Below are positions 52,952 to 62,491 of a DNA stretch of 64,000 bases, in pieces. The notes below the pieces were generated by a model, which was not told where the DNA came from, made no database searches, and worked only from the letters and a program-made list of their open reading frames with translations. The position numbers and the translations under genes were made by a program. Origin of the DNA: Heliobacterium mobile (GTDB taxonomy: Bacteria; Bacillota; Desulfitobacteriia; Heliobacteriales; Heliobacteriaceae); assembly GCF_009720735.1 (NCBI RefSeq), contig NZ_WNKU01000001.1:372001-436000 (forward strand). The letters are read 5' to 3'. The stretch's first letter is position 1. Each line of letters opens with the position of its first letter.

Positions 52952-53732
52952 GGTTATCAAGTCATCGATCCTTCGAACTAACTCGCCTAAAGTACTCGAT
53001 ATCCTTCCTGTTTCTTTCCTACCTCAGCAGATTCTTCCGGAGATAGAACCGGAGAAAACGGTCGATCCGGTTCAACTCGCTGAAGCTGAGGCGGAACGTA
53101 TCATGGAAGAGACTCGCTTAGCTGTTCAAGATCTTTTAAATATGGCAAAAGAGCAGGCTAATTCCATCCTTGCTGAAGCGCATCGACAAGCGGAAGAAAT
53201 CACTTTTTTAGCAGGGCAGGAAGCAGAAACGCTTCGACGCTCAAAATCGGAACAAGGCTACCAAGAAGGTTACAGAAAAGCAATCGAACAAGCGCAGAGT
53301 CAAGCCGAAGCGATCATCAACGACGCTCATCATGAGGTGGAAACGGCAAGACAAGCTAAACTTACCTATATAAATAGCAAAGAACCAGAAATCGTCGAAC
53401 TTTCTATCCAGATCGCTGAGAAAATCTTGCAATATGAAATTGCCAATAAGCCCGATGTAGTGTTGAATATCGCTATGAACGCGATTAACAAAGTTCGAGA
53501 CATGAGCGCCGTTGTATTAAAAGTTCATCCTCAAGATTATCCACTCGTTCAAACGGCCAAACCGGAATTGATGCGCTTGATCAAAGGGTTGCGTACGTTG
53601 ACGGTGGAAATGGATGAAACAGTTGATCGCGGCGGCTGTATTATCGATACCAGCCACGGCTATGTAGACGCACGGATAGAGGCGCAGTTGGAAGAAGTCT
53701 CAAGAGTGATACGTGAAGTCATGCACAGCTAG
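52944..53732 (+). CDS. fliH: Flagellar export stator FliH
   Basis: 262 residues from TTG 52944, with GGAGGAG 9 nt upstream, overlapping fliG. Long Ala/Glu-rich coiled coil (~45-130) and a C-terminal domain of FliH/V-ATPase E type (VLKVHPQDYPLVQ, GGCIIDTSHGYVDARIEAQL). It regulates the FliI ATPase. Confidence 0.9.
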   Translation: MSKVIKSSILRTNSPKVLDILPVSFLPQQILPEIEPEKTVDPVQLAEAEAERIMEETRLAVQDLLNMAKEQANSILAEAHRQAEEITFLAGQEAETLRRSKSEQGYQEGYRKAIEQAQSQAEAIINDAHHEVETARQAKLTYINSKEPEIVELSIQIAEKILQYEIANKPDVVLNIAMNAINKVRDMSAVVLKVHPQDYPLVQTAKPELMRLIKGLRTLTVEMDETVDRGGCIIDTSHGYVDARIEAQLEEVSRVIREVMHS

Positions 53733-53744
53733 GGGAATGGCGCA

Positions 53745-55046
53745 ATGCAAAAGTACATGCAAGCGATACGCAACATGGACCCGGTGCGCATGAACGGGAA
53801 AGTATCCCAAGTCATCGGACTCGTCGTCCAATCGGATGGTCCCAGCGCCAACTTGGGAGAATTGTGCCTCGTTTCTACGCAATCGAAAACCGAGTGGGTT
53901 CGAGCTGAAGTGGTTGGCTTTCGGGAAAAAAAGACCTTGCTTATGCCCCTGGGAAACATGGCCGGTATAGGTCCAGGATCTCAAGTCTTAGCCACAGGCG
54001 ATGAATTAAAAATTCCTGTCGGCTATCCCCTGCTCGGTCGAATACTCGACGGATTGGGTAACCCGATGGATGGATTAGGCCCTGTTCCTGTCGATGAAAC
54101 TTATCCACTCGTAGCAGATCCTCCGAATCCTCTGACCCGTCAGCGGATTCGACAGTCCCTTTCTTTGGGAGTAAAAGCGATGGACGGCCTTTTGACTTGT
54201 GGCAAAGGTCAGCGGATGGGGATCTTCGCCGGTTCGGGTGTCGGAAAAAGTACTTTATTGGGGATGATCGCCCGGAACACGACGGCCGACATAAACGTCA
54301 TCGGTTTAATTGGTGAACGGGGGCGAGAAGTCCGAGAGTTTATCGAAAAAGATCTAGGGCCCGAGGGGTTAGCTCGGTCAGTAATCGTCGTGGCTACATC
54401 AGATCAACCAGCGCTCGTGCGGTTAAAAGGAGCTCTTGTGGCGACCGCTATTGCCGAGTACTTCCGAGATCAAGGCAAAGATGTGATGCTGATGATGGAC
54501 TCGGTGACTCGCTTTGCCATGGCTCAACGGGAAGTTGGGTTGGCCGTAGGGGAACCACCAGCGACACGTGGATATACGCCTTCCGTTTTCGCCCTTCTGC
54601 CCAAGCTGCTGGAACGTTCCGGTACATCTCACAACGGAACCATCACGGGGCTGTACACAGTGTTGGTGGACGGTGATGACATGAATGAACCAATTGCCGA
54701 TGCCGTTCGTGGGATCTTAGATGGGCATGTCATCCTTTCCAGAGATTTGGCCGCCCAAAACCATTATCCAGCCATCGATGTGCTCAGTAGTGTAAGCCGT
54801 GTTATGATCGAGTTGATCGAACCGGAACACCGCGACGTGGCCGCCCAATTGCGTCAAGTATTAGCTACATACCGGGAAGCTAAAGACTTGATCGATATCG
54901 GAGCCTATCAACGAGGGGCCAACCCGCGAATCGACTATGCCCTAAATAAGATCGAAGCCTGTCGCACTTTTTTACGTCAGGATATTTATGAATCAGTGCC
55001 TTTTAGAGAATCGGTCCAGCAGATTAAGGATATCTTTGCCCGATGA
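53745..55046 (+). CDS. fliI: Flagellar export ATPase FliI
   Basis: 433 residues. Walker A GSGVGKSTLLGMIAR (~160), Walker B VMLMMDSVTRFAMAQ, and the ATP synthase-like GEPPATRGYTPSVFA. Its stop overlaps the fliJ start (ATGA). Confidence 0.97.
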   Translation: MQKYMQAIRNMDPVRMNGKVSQVIGLVVQSDGPSANLGELCLVSTQSKTEWVRAEVVGFREKKTLLMPLGNMAGIGPGSQVLATGDELKIPVGYPLLGRILDGLGNPMDGLGPVPVDETYPLVADPPNPLTRQRIRQSLSLGVKAMDGLLTCGKGQRMGIFAGSGVGKSTLLGMIARNTTADINVIGLIGERGREVREFIEKDLGPEGLARSVIVVATSDQPALVRLKGALVATAIAEYFRDQGKDVMLMMDSVTRFAMAQREVGLAVGEPPATRGYTPSVFALLPKLLERSGTSHNGTITGLYTVLVDGDDMNEPIADAVRGILDGHVILSRDLAAQNHYPAIDVLSSVSRVMIELIEPEHRDVAAQLRQVLATYREAKDLIDIGAYQRGANPRIDYALNKIEACRTFLRQDIYESVPFRESVQQIKDIFAR

Positions 55047-55497
55047 AACCCTTTCGATTTAAGTTACAAGCAGCTTTGAGCCTAAAGTTGCGTCAAGAGG
55101 ATATACTCAAGGGAGATTTGCAGCGGCAACAAAAAGCCATTGAAGCTTTAGAGGATGAGCTGCGGGAAACGCGAAAAAAATGGCGGAAGCTATCGATAAT
55201 ATTCGCCCCACTCCTGGAGATGTTTTTGACGTAGAAGCGAGGCTTTTTTTTAATCAATTCTGGCTTAAACTCAAGTCAACAGAGAACCGTCAGATTTCGG
55301 AAATTGAATCGGCACGGGAAAGTCTCGCCAAGTTACGGCAGCAATTGATGGAAACAATGCGCGAACGCAAAATACTAGAAAAGTTGCGAGAAAAACACCT
55401 AGCCGATTATCAACGTGAGCTTCTGAGGGAAGAACAAAAACTCCTTGATGAAATGGCACTCAGTCGATACATTCGCAATGAAAATACACAGGGATAG
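55043..55497 (+). pseudogene. fliJ: Flagellar export protein FliJ, frame broken at an A7 run
   Basis: The frame from 55043 gives a normal FliJ N-terminus (PFRFKLQAALSLKLRQED) but runs out of frame after 46 residues and stops at 55234. The rest of FliJ (AEAIDNIRPTPGDV ... to 55497) is in the -1 frame and resumes right after GCGAAAAAAATGGCG. The run of seven A (55174-55180) in phase is A AAA AAA, a slippery heptamer, so a -1 shift or transcription slippage would give a ~151-aa complete FliJ. It could also be a one-base mutation or sequencing error. FliJ is a coiled-coil export chaperone. Confidence 0.85.
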
Positions 55498-55508
55498 GGG
55501 GGGAGAAA

Positions 55509-56360
55509 GTGCCTGAAAAGCTAGGTAGTCAGGAAAAACAAGGGATGTCCAATCTGAAACTGTTTTTCATTTTGGCCGTACCTGTTATGCTTCTAGCTGC
55601 CTTGGCGGCGGCACAGACTGTCGGAGCCGTCGATATCATCCCTTACCTCCGTCAAATCCCTGTTGTGGGAACGATGATACCTAAGAGTGATCCTGCGAAG
55701 CAAGGTTCCCAGCAAACCTTGGAAGAAGCTCGTATCGCCCGACTAGAAGCGGAAAAAGCTGACTTGGATGCGAAATTGACGGAAGTACAATCTAAAGCAA
55801 CAACCCCGGTTCCCCAAGACAGCCAGGTTTTGAAAGAAAAAGCCGATTTGGAGAAACAAGTAGCAGACTTAAAAAATCAAATTGATAAAGAAAACCACGT
55901 AAAATTAGACACACAAAAACTAGCTGAGCGCCTTTCTGCTATGAAACCGGCGAGTGCCGCCAAAATTATGGAGAACTTACCTGACGATACCGTGAACAGC
56001 TTACTCAATCAAATGGACATAGACGTAGCCGCAAAAATAACAGCTGCTTTAGATCCTGTTCGTGCGGCCCGATTGACGATGCCAACGGGTGGTGAAGATC
56101 AAGAGACACGCCAAAAAGCTGATGCTGATCTAAAGCGAAGTCAACTGTCCAAAGCCAACTATCAAAACATCGGCAAGTCCTTAGCTGCCATGAAGGTGGA
56201 AGATGCTGCTGCCGTCATCGAACAACTGCCCGATGACATCAGCGTCTCGATCCTTTGCGAAATGGATCAAACGGCTACCGGAAAGATACTATCCGAACTG
56301 GCTTCCATCAATCCGGAACGAGCAGCTCGCCTCGTTGCTTTAATGGGGCGGACCGTATAA
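55509..56360 (+). CDS. ylxF: YlxF/MotE-like flagellar membrane chaperone
   Basis: 283 residues, GTG with GGGGGGAG upstream. One TM segment (~15-40), a Glu/Lys coiled coil (~75-135), then two MgtE_N-like repeats (LSAMKPASAAKIMENLPDD, LAAMKVEDAAAVIEQLPDD). Proteins with this layout occupy this place between fliJ and fliK in Firmicutes; MotE is a chaperone for motor protein MotC/B in Gram-negatives, an uncertain parallel here. Confidence 0.85.
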   Translation: MPEKLGSQEKQGMSNLKLFFILAVPVMLLAALAAAQTVGAVDIIPYLRQIPVVGTMIPKSDPAKQGSQQTLEEARIARLEAEKADLDAKLTEVQSKATTPVPQDSQVLKEKADLEKQVADLKNQIDKENHVKLDTQKLAERLSAMKPASAAKIMENLPDDTVNSLLNQMDIDVAAKITAALDPVRAARLTMPTGGEDQETRQKADADLKRSQLSKANYQNIGKSLAAMKVEDAAAVIEQLPDDISVSILCEMDQTATGKILSELASINPERAARLVALMGRTV

Positions 56361-56447
56361 TATCCTTTCTGTTTCATTCGAAAGGGGGGATGCCAGTAAG
56401 CCCTAAGCAGAATTGGTCATGGAAAGAGAACTCAGGGAGGTGAAGCT

Positions 56448-58184
56448 ATGGCAGATATCTCATCGATTGAGGTCACACGATCCATTCTATCGAATGCCTC
56501 CGCGGAATCTACAGCGAAGGGTACTTCGACTACGTCGGGAAAAGTCTTTGGTAGTTTTCTCCAAGACATCATGCCATCCATCACCGATGGTAGATACGGA
56601 ACATTACAGAACGCTAAATTCGATCCTGTTCGAGCTTTTGAAGCATCCAGCTATTCCAACCGTTATCAATCGAATAAATACATACAGCAGCATAGCAACA
56701 GCAATACCAAACCTAATGCTTCAGGCCATAGGTCGGAATCATCTGCAACGGATCCGCAAAGGCAATTGAAGCAAGCCCAATCGACGAAATCACAGTCATC
56801 GAATCAACAAAAGAACCATATTCAAAAAGTCTCTGCAGAAGAAAATGCACAAGACCAAAAGGACGCAGCGGAAGAGACAAGGCAGGACAGGTTGAACAAA
56901 ATGGATCGAGCAGAAACAGAGTCGAAGGAGAAAGCAACTTCTGAGAAGCGAGACGTTTCGGTGACCGATGAACAGGACTCCTCTCAACCGGAAAAAACAA
57001 AAGAAGGGTCTAATGATTCTTCTATTCCAAGCGAACTTCTGGTACTTCTCAACAAGCTTCCCGATGACGTGAAAAAAAGCGATCTTACACAGGATTCGGT
57101 CAATCCTGTTGATTCGACTGTACAGACCGCTACTTCGGTTACAACGGCTGGAGAAAACGGGAAACAGGCTGCACAAATAGAGGTTATTTCTCAGGTTCAG
57201 CAACCGATCCCCCAAACTGATGCAGATGAAGCACCATTGACAAAACAAGGATTTGTTCCATCACAAACAGGATCGATGACTGAGTTAAACCTCGCTGCGT
57301 CGAAGGAAGCTCAAAGGGATGCCTCCGATAACCAGGTAGTTGTTTTAGATAACCGGGTGAATGTAAGTCCGAATCAACTGTCTTTGATCGCTCAGCTGAG
57401 AAAAACGGCTACTGATGATACTAAATTGGGTGAGGCGATGCCCAGAGACATGCAGCTTACTGTTGATGGGCAACAGACGAATCAAAGTCAAGGATCACAG
57501 TTACCAGGGATCACTGCTGTCGTTGCGAGTAACGGACAGCAGGCAGGCAGTTTTTCTGGAGGCCAAAAGCAATCTGACCTCTTCCACGAAATGACCCAAA
57601 ATGGAGCGATAGTAGGGAAAGAAGACCTTTTTTCACGTCAACCCGATGGGCAAGGTGTGAGCTCCAGAACGGCTAACGATTTCTCCGCCTTCATCAAAGC
57701 AGCAGGTAAAGAGGACGTAAAAGCATTTCGTCAAGAAATGTTTCGCCAAATGGTTGAAAACACTCAACTGTTGAAAAAAAGCGGTGGCAGTGAATTAAGA
57801 ATTCAATTAAAGCCAGAAGTCTTAGGAAAAATGCAACTCAGTTTGTCTGTTGATGCAGGTATCGTGTCGGTCCGTTTTTCTGCGGAAAATCCGCAAGTAC
57901 GTCAAATGCTTGAATCCAATCTGCCGGAACTGAAGCAGTCCCTTGAAGAACAGGGCTTAAAGTTTGACCGTATTGACGTATCTGTAGGAAATCAAAATCT
58001 AAACTCCCAACAGCAGGGTGGGTCCTCCAATCCCTCGAGCTGGAGTCAGGAAAACGGATATGGCCGACCTAACTCGCCCAACTCGGGAACTGTAGAGGCA
58101 GAGGTTGAGCTTGGTCATGAATCAAAACAAAACCTGCTAGGGACATACAACCGGGATGATACGACCGTCGAGTTCTTAGCCTAG
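56448..58184 (+). CDS. fliK: Hook-length control protein FliK
   Basis: 578 residues. Long Ser/Gln/Lys/Glu-rich disordered ruler part (~70-440), then the conserved Flg_hook domain (ELRIQLKPEVLGKMQLSLSV, FSAENPQVRQMLESN). AGGGAGGTGAAGCT before the ATG. Measures hook length and switches export. Confidence 0.93.
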   Translation: MADISSIEVTRSILSNASAESTAKGTSTTSGKVFGSFLQDIMPSITDGRYGTLQNAKFDPVRAFEASSYSNRYQSNKYIQQHSNSNTKPNASGHRSESSATDPQRQLKQAQSTKSQSSNQQKNHIQKVSAEENAQDQKDAAEETRQDRLNKMDRAETESKEKATSEKRDVSVTDEQDSSQPEKTKEGSNDSSIPSELLVLLNKLPDDVKKSDLTQDSVNPVDSTVQTATSVTTAGENGKQAAQIEVISQVQQPIPQTDADEAPLTKQGFVPSQTGSMTELNLAASKEAQRDASDNQVVVLDNRVNVSPNQLSLIAQLRKTATDDTKLGEAMPRDMQLTVDGQQTNQSQGSQLPGITAVVASNGQQAGSFSGGQKQSDLFHEMTQNGAIVGKEDLFSRQPDGQGVSSRTANDFSAFIKAAGKEDVKAFRQEMFRQMVENTQLLKKSGGSELRIQLKPEVLGKMQLSLSVDAGIVSVRFSAENPQVRQMLESNLPELKQSLEEQGLKFDRIDVSVGNQNLNSQQQGGSSNPSSWSQENGYGRPNSPNSGTVEAEVELGHESKQNLLGTYNRDDTTVEFLA

Positions 58185-58223
58185 AATGTAAATGGAAGAA
58201 ACGATAAAAGGGAGGCGAAACCA

Positions 58224-58772
58224 TTGGCTAGCCCGATCGAAAATACAGGTCCTGTCTACCAGGATCAAACGAGTTCGACGACTCAACGGAAAACGAATGA
58301 CAGTTTAGGTAAAGATGACTTTTTGAAACTTCTCGTCACTCAATTAAAGTATCAAGATCCTATGCAACCGATGGAAGATAAAGAGTTTATTGCTCAAATG
58401 GCCCAGTTCAGTGCTTTAGAACAGATGAAGAACATGGCTGAGGGGTTTACGGAGTTAAAAACGTCTCAAGAAGAAATGTTTAAAAACATGAGTAATCTAT
58501 TTTCTACACAACAGAACTTACAGATGGATAATCTCATTTTCCAATCGGTCAGTTTCACAGGGAAAACGGTAGATGCCACCGTCGCAAAGCTTGATGAAGC
58601 AGGAAAACCGGTCACAAATGCTGATGGAGAAGAGGTTACGGAAAGCATTCACGGTACAGTTAAAGCCGTTAAAATTGAGAAGGGTATTCCCATCCTACAA
58701 GTGGAATACACCCAAGATGGCGTAACGAAGAGCCGCAATGTTTACCTTGGTGAAGTTAACCAGATTGCTTAA
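58224..58772 (+). CDS. flgD: Hook assembly protein FlgD
   Basis: 182 residues, TTG with AAAGGGAGGCG upstream. N-terminal [20 protein letters not shown] and [15 protein letters not shown], typical hook-cap start; short C-terminal beta domain, as in Firmicutes. Confidence 0.94.
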   Translation: MASPIENTGPVYQDQTSSTTQRKTNDSLGKDDFLKLLVTQLKYQDPMQPMEDKEFIAQMAQFSALEQMKNMAEGFTELKTSQEEMFKNMSNLFSTQQNLQMDNLIFQSVSFTGKTVDATVAKLDEAGKPVTNADGEEVTESIHGTVKAVKIEKGIPILQVEYTQDGVTKSRNVYLGEVNQIA

Positions 58773-58801
58773 ACATCTTACAGATGAGGAGGACGCCGGC
58801 C

Positions 58802-59185
58802 GTGGATACCCGCATCGTCTATCCACAACCGTTAATGCCCGGAATTGGCAAGCCCGTAACCGGGATTACTCCCCATCCTAATGCCAAAGCTCCCGAGGAA
58901 TCTTTTCAAAAAATCCTCGAAAAAAAGGCCCTGAAATTTTCTGCTCATGCTTTACAGCGGCTTACACAGCGCAACATCAAGCTCGATGACGCTGAGATTA
59001 GCAAACTGAACGAGGCAGTAGATAAGGCGAGTCAAAAAGGGGCTAGAGAATCTCTTATTCTAATGAGGGATATGGCCTTGGTCGTTTCGATTAAAAACCG
59101 AACAGTCATTACGGCAGTGGATGGGTCGGCGATGAAGGACAATGTGTTTACCAATATCGATAGTGCAGTCATCGTACCGGATTGA
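58802..59185 (+). CDS. Flagellar operon protein (TIGR02530 type)
   Basis: 127 residues from GTG 58802, with GAGGAGGA upstream. Conserved FSAHALQRLTQRNIKLDD and SLILMRDMALVVSIKNRTVIT of the small protein that lies between flgD and flgE in Firmicutes. Exact role not established; probably hook assembly. Confidence 0.85.
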   Translation: MDTRIVYPQPLMPGIGKPVTGITPHPNAKAPEESFQKILEKKALKFSAHALQRLTQRNIKLDDAEISKLNEAVDKASQKGARESLILMRDMALVVSIKNRTVITAVDGSAMKDNVFTNIDSAVIVPD

Positions 59186-59274
59186 CAGGCTGGACCTCTG
59201 ATGAGGAAGCCTCGGCTGTGGATTGATAGAAACAGCCATCTGAACAATTACCCGAAAGGGGGAGGTCTTTACTT

Positions 59275-60582
59275 ATGATGCGGTCACTCTTTTCCGCGGT
59301 TACGGCTTTGCGGAATCACCAGACCCGTATGGATGTCATCGGCAACAACATCGCTAACGTGAACACGATCGGTTTTAAGAAGAGCCGGGTTACCTTTTCC
59401 GATACCCTCAACCAAACAATTCGCGGCGCTTCTTCTGGTGATGATGGCGGACGAGGCGGTACAAACCCCATGCAGGTTGGCTTGGGTATGAATGTGGCGA
59501 CCATTGAAATGATACCGACGGCGACCAGTGTGCAAGGAACTGGAAAAAATTCTGATTTGGCTATTAATGGAGACGGATTTTTTTTACTGAATGATGGGGG
59601 AACTCAATACTATACCCGTGCGGGGAACTTTGATCTCGACAATAAATATAATTTTATACGAACAGACAATGGTATGAAAGTGATGGGATATATGGCTGAT
59701 GAGAACGGAGATATTGCTACTACCAAATCTCCTGTTGAAATTAGCCTGGAAGCTAAACAAAACATGAAAGCCTATGCGACCAATCGTGTGGAGTTCTATA
59801 GAAATTTGGGAAACACGGATGGTAAAAATACTCCGATACCAAAAACTATAGAAATTTTTGATTCCCAAGGTCAAAAGCATAATTTGGTAGTAAGCTTTAA
59901 AAATAACGGATCTACAACACCTAACCAATGGATAGTATCTGCAGTTGTTGTTTCTGGAACGACTGTTTTACCGGGTATAATTAAGGGTACTCTAGCTTTT
60001 AGTAGTAACGGGATTTTTAAATCATTTACAGTGACATCTGCAAGTTCCTTTAGTTTTCATAACGGCACGGATGATATATTAACCATGCCTACAACTACTT
60101 ATTCTGCAAATTATAAATACCCCAGCTCTACTACCGATAAAAAGCTCTATTTAGACCTCTCGAAAATGACCCAGTTTGCCTCTGAAACAACAGCCGATAA
60201 ACTAAGTCAGAATGGGTATGCCGATGGTTCGTTGAAGTCTTACGCTATTGATTCATCAGGAACGTTGACCGGTGTTTTCTCGAACGGGAAAACGATGAAA
60301 TTAGCTCAGGTCGCCGTTAGTTCTTTTTCCAACCCGGCCGGTTTGATGAAGGCGGGTTCAAATCTTTACACGAAGTCAAATAACTGTGGTGAAGAAAGTA
60401 CAGGCACTCCGGGAAGCGCTAGCCGCGGCGATATACAACCAGGAGCATTAGAGATGTCTAACGTGGACTTGTCTCAAGAATTCACAGATATGATCACTAC
60501 TCAGCGGGGGTTCCAGGCGAATAGCCGTATTATCACTGTATCTGATAGTATGTTAGAAGAGTTGGTGAACTTAAAACGATAG
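59275..60582 (+). CDS. flgE: Flagellar hook protein FlgE
   Basis: 435 residues. N-terminal MRSLFSAVTALRNHQTRMDV, MTFSDTLNQT-type (VTFSDTLNQT) region and C-terminal SNVDLSQEFTDMITTQRGFQ. The middle (~120-290, outer hook domain) is A/T-richer and variable, normal for surface-exposed hook parts. Confidence 0.95.
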   Translation: MMRSLFSAVTALRNHQTRMDVIGNNIANVNTIGFKKSRVTFSDTLNQTIRGASSGDDGGRGGTNPMQVGLGMNVATIEMIPTATSVQGTGKNSDLAINGDGFFLLNDGGTQYYTRAGNFDLDNKYNFIRTDNGMKVMGYMADENGDIATTKSPVEISLEAKQNMKAYATNRVEFYRNLGNTDGKNTPIPKTIEIFDSQGQKHNLVVSFKNNGSTTPNQWIVSAVVVSGTTVLPGIIKGTLAFSSNGIFKSFTVTSASSFSFHNGTDDILTMPTTTYSANYKYPSSTTDKKLYLDLSKMTQFASETTADKLSQNGYADGSLKSYAIDSSGTLTGVFSNGKTMKLAQVAVSSFSNPAGLMKAGSNLYTKSNNCGEESTGTPGSASRGDIQPGALEMSNVDLSQEFTDMITTQRGFQANSRIITVSDSMLEELVNLKR

Positions 60583-60590
60583 AATAGCTG

Positions 60591-60631
60591 GCGGGCGGGT
60601 TAGGTAAACCAACCCCACCCGCCCTTTTTCT
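60591..60631 (+). terminator. Hairpin between flgE and flbD
   Basis: GGCGGGCGGGTT pairs with AACCCC/ACCCGCC and is followed by CTTTTTC. In the middle of the operon, it may reduce expression of downstream genes relative to hook genes. Confidence 0.75.
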
Positions 60632-60649
60632 AAAGAGGGGGATGGGGTA

Positions 60650-60856
60650 TTGATAAAGCTAAGCCGTCTAAATCAGACGGAACTTGTGGTCAACGCAGAA
60701 CTGATCGAGACGATAGAATCGACCCCTGACAGCGTAGTGACATTGACGACAGGAAAAAAACTGGTCGTGCTTGAGAATACCGACGAAATCATCGCGAAAG
60801 TCATTGCTTACCGGCTTGCATGTTCGTGTCGAAACAAAGCATCAGAGCAACTGTAA
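60650..60856 (+). CDS. flbD: FlbD family flagellar protein
   Basis: 68 residues, TTG start with AGAGGGGGATGGGG upstream. Conserved small FlbD protein: KLSRLNQTELVVNAELIETI and the GKKLVVLENTDEI strands. Function poorly known. Confidence 0.88.
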   Translation: MIKLSRLNQTELVVNAELIETIESTPDSVVTLTTGKKLVVLENTDEIIAKVIAYRLACSCRNKASEQL

Positions 60857-60973
60857 ATGTTGACAAAAAGAAGGAGCTAGCAAGAAGATCCCGAATCAAT
60901 ATATAATGGGTAATGAAGAATGTAAGTCCGATTCAATGTAACACTCAGATATGAGGAAGGAGCGTTTTTCCGG

Positions 60974-61450
60974 ATGGCTGAAACCGAAAACGCCCCCCAA
61001 AAGAAACCCATGAACGTAAAGTTGATCGTTATCGTGGTTGCGGTTCTGGCAGCCGCTGCCATTATCGCTGTGGGGGTTTTTTATTATTTTGTCAGTCCTG
61101 GCACATCCTCTGCAAAAACGCAGGCTGTGCGAACGCCGGGAGTTCTCTTTGAAATCGGTGATTTCACTACGAACTTAGCCGACCCAGGAGGAAAGCGGTT
61201 TCTAAAAGCGAAGGTAACGATGGAACTGAATGAAGAAAAGAAAGATGAGAAAAAACTAGCTGAATTAAAAGAACAATTGCCGATTATTCGTGACCGGATC
61301 CTAAATATACTCAGTTCGAAAACAGTAGAAGACTTGCAGACAAACGAAGGCAGGGACAAAGTGAAAAAGGAAATATTGATTGCGCTCAACAAACAGTTTG
61401 GGGCGGACAGATTTCGCAATGTCTATTTCTCTGATATTGTTTACCAATAG
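60974..61450 (+). CDS. fliL: Flagellar basal-body protein FliL
   Basis: 158 residues: basic N-terminus, one TM segment (~15-38), and the periplasmic/extracellular FliL domain with FEIGDFTTNLADPGGKRFLK and LPIIRDRILNILSSK. Stator-associated. A TATAAT at ~60,901 lies in the gap before it. Confidence 0.92.
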   Translation: MAETENAPQKKPMNVKLIVIVVAVLAAAAIIAVGVFYYFVSPGTSSAKTQAVRTPGVLFEIGDFTTNLADPGGKRFLKAKVTMELNEEKKDEKKLAELKEQLPIIRDRILNILSSKTVEDLQTNEGRDKVKKEILIALNKQFGADRFRNVYFSDIVYQ

Positions 61451-61495
61451 TTCTACCCGAAATGGGACTTATTATTTTGGAGGTGAGGGTAGAAC

Positions 61496-62491
61496 GTGAG
61501 TGACATTCTGTCCCAGGCAGAGATTGATTCTCTCTTGGCTGCCCTTGCCAGCGGTCAAGTGACAGCGGAAGACGTCAAAGACGATTTAGCTAGTAAAATT
61601 CGCGTTTATGATTTTAAGCGACCGAATAAGTTTTCGAAAGACCAAATCCATACTCTCCAAGTTATCTACGAGAACTATTGCCGCAGTCTGACAACGTTTT
61701 TTGCGGCTCACCTACGTACACTGGTTCAAATATCGGTTCAGTCTCTAGACCAATTAACCTATGAGGAATTCATTCGCTCGATTCCAAATCCAACGATAGT
61801 AAACATATTTACCATGCATCCATTGAATGGTAATGGAATCATGGAGGTTCATCCGAATATCGCTTTCTCAGTCATCGACCGTCTTTTTGGGGGTCCTGGA
61901 CAACCTCCTGACAAAGTTCGAGGTCTTACCGAGATCGAGCAATCAGTGTTTCAGCGAACAACACGGCGTATGTTGGACAGCTTTACCGAGGCTTGGGATA
62001 ACATCGCGCAAGTAAAAGCGCGGTTAGAAATGATTGAAACAAACCCACAGTTTATTCAGATCGTAGCTCCAACAGAAATGGTCGTTGTCATTACCTTGTC
62101 TTGCAAAATCGGTGAGGTTGAGGGAATGATCAACATCTGCCTTCCTTATATATTACTGGAACCGATTATCAGTAAACTCAGTGCTCATTTTTGGTTTTCC
62201 AATGCTTCAAAAGAACGAACGGCAGAACAACTGGCGGCTCTACGCACCCGCCTAGAACGAGCTTTAATTCCGATCAGTGTTTTGCTGGGACGTACAACCC
62301 TTACGGTCAGCGAACTTCTCGATTTACAAATGGGTGACGTCATTCAACTGGAAAACAAAGCTTCCTACGAACTGGAAGTTCTCATCGGCCAACGGACAAA
62401 GTATTTCGGACGTCCGGGAACCATGGGATCCAAAGTGGGAATCCAAATTACCTCGACCTTCGACAAAGGAGTTGAGATAGATGATGAGTAG
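61496..62491 (+). CDS. fliM: Motor switch protein FliM
   Basis: 331 residues, GTG with GGAGGTGAGGG upstream. EIDSLLAAL CheY-binding N-terminus, CheC-like middle (ENYCRSLTTFFAAHLRTLV, NPQFIQIVAPTEMVVVI) and C-terminal SpoA domain. Confidence 0.96.
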   Translation: MSDILSQAEIDSLLAALASGQVTAEDVKDDLASKIRVYDFKRPNKFSKDQIHTLQVIYENYCRSLTTFFAAHLRTLVQISVQSLDQLTYEEFIRSIPNPTIVNIFTMHPLNGNGIMEVHPNIAFSVIDRLFGGPGQPPDKVRGLTEIEQSVFQRTTRRMLDSFTEAWDNIAQVKARLEMIETNPQFIQIVAPTEMVVVITLSCKIGEVEGMINICLPYILLEPIISKLSAHFWFSNASKERTAEQLAALRTRLERALIPISVLLGRTTLTVSELLDLQMGDVIQLENKASYELEVLIGQRTKYFGRPGTMGSKVGIQITSTFDKGVEIDDE

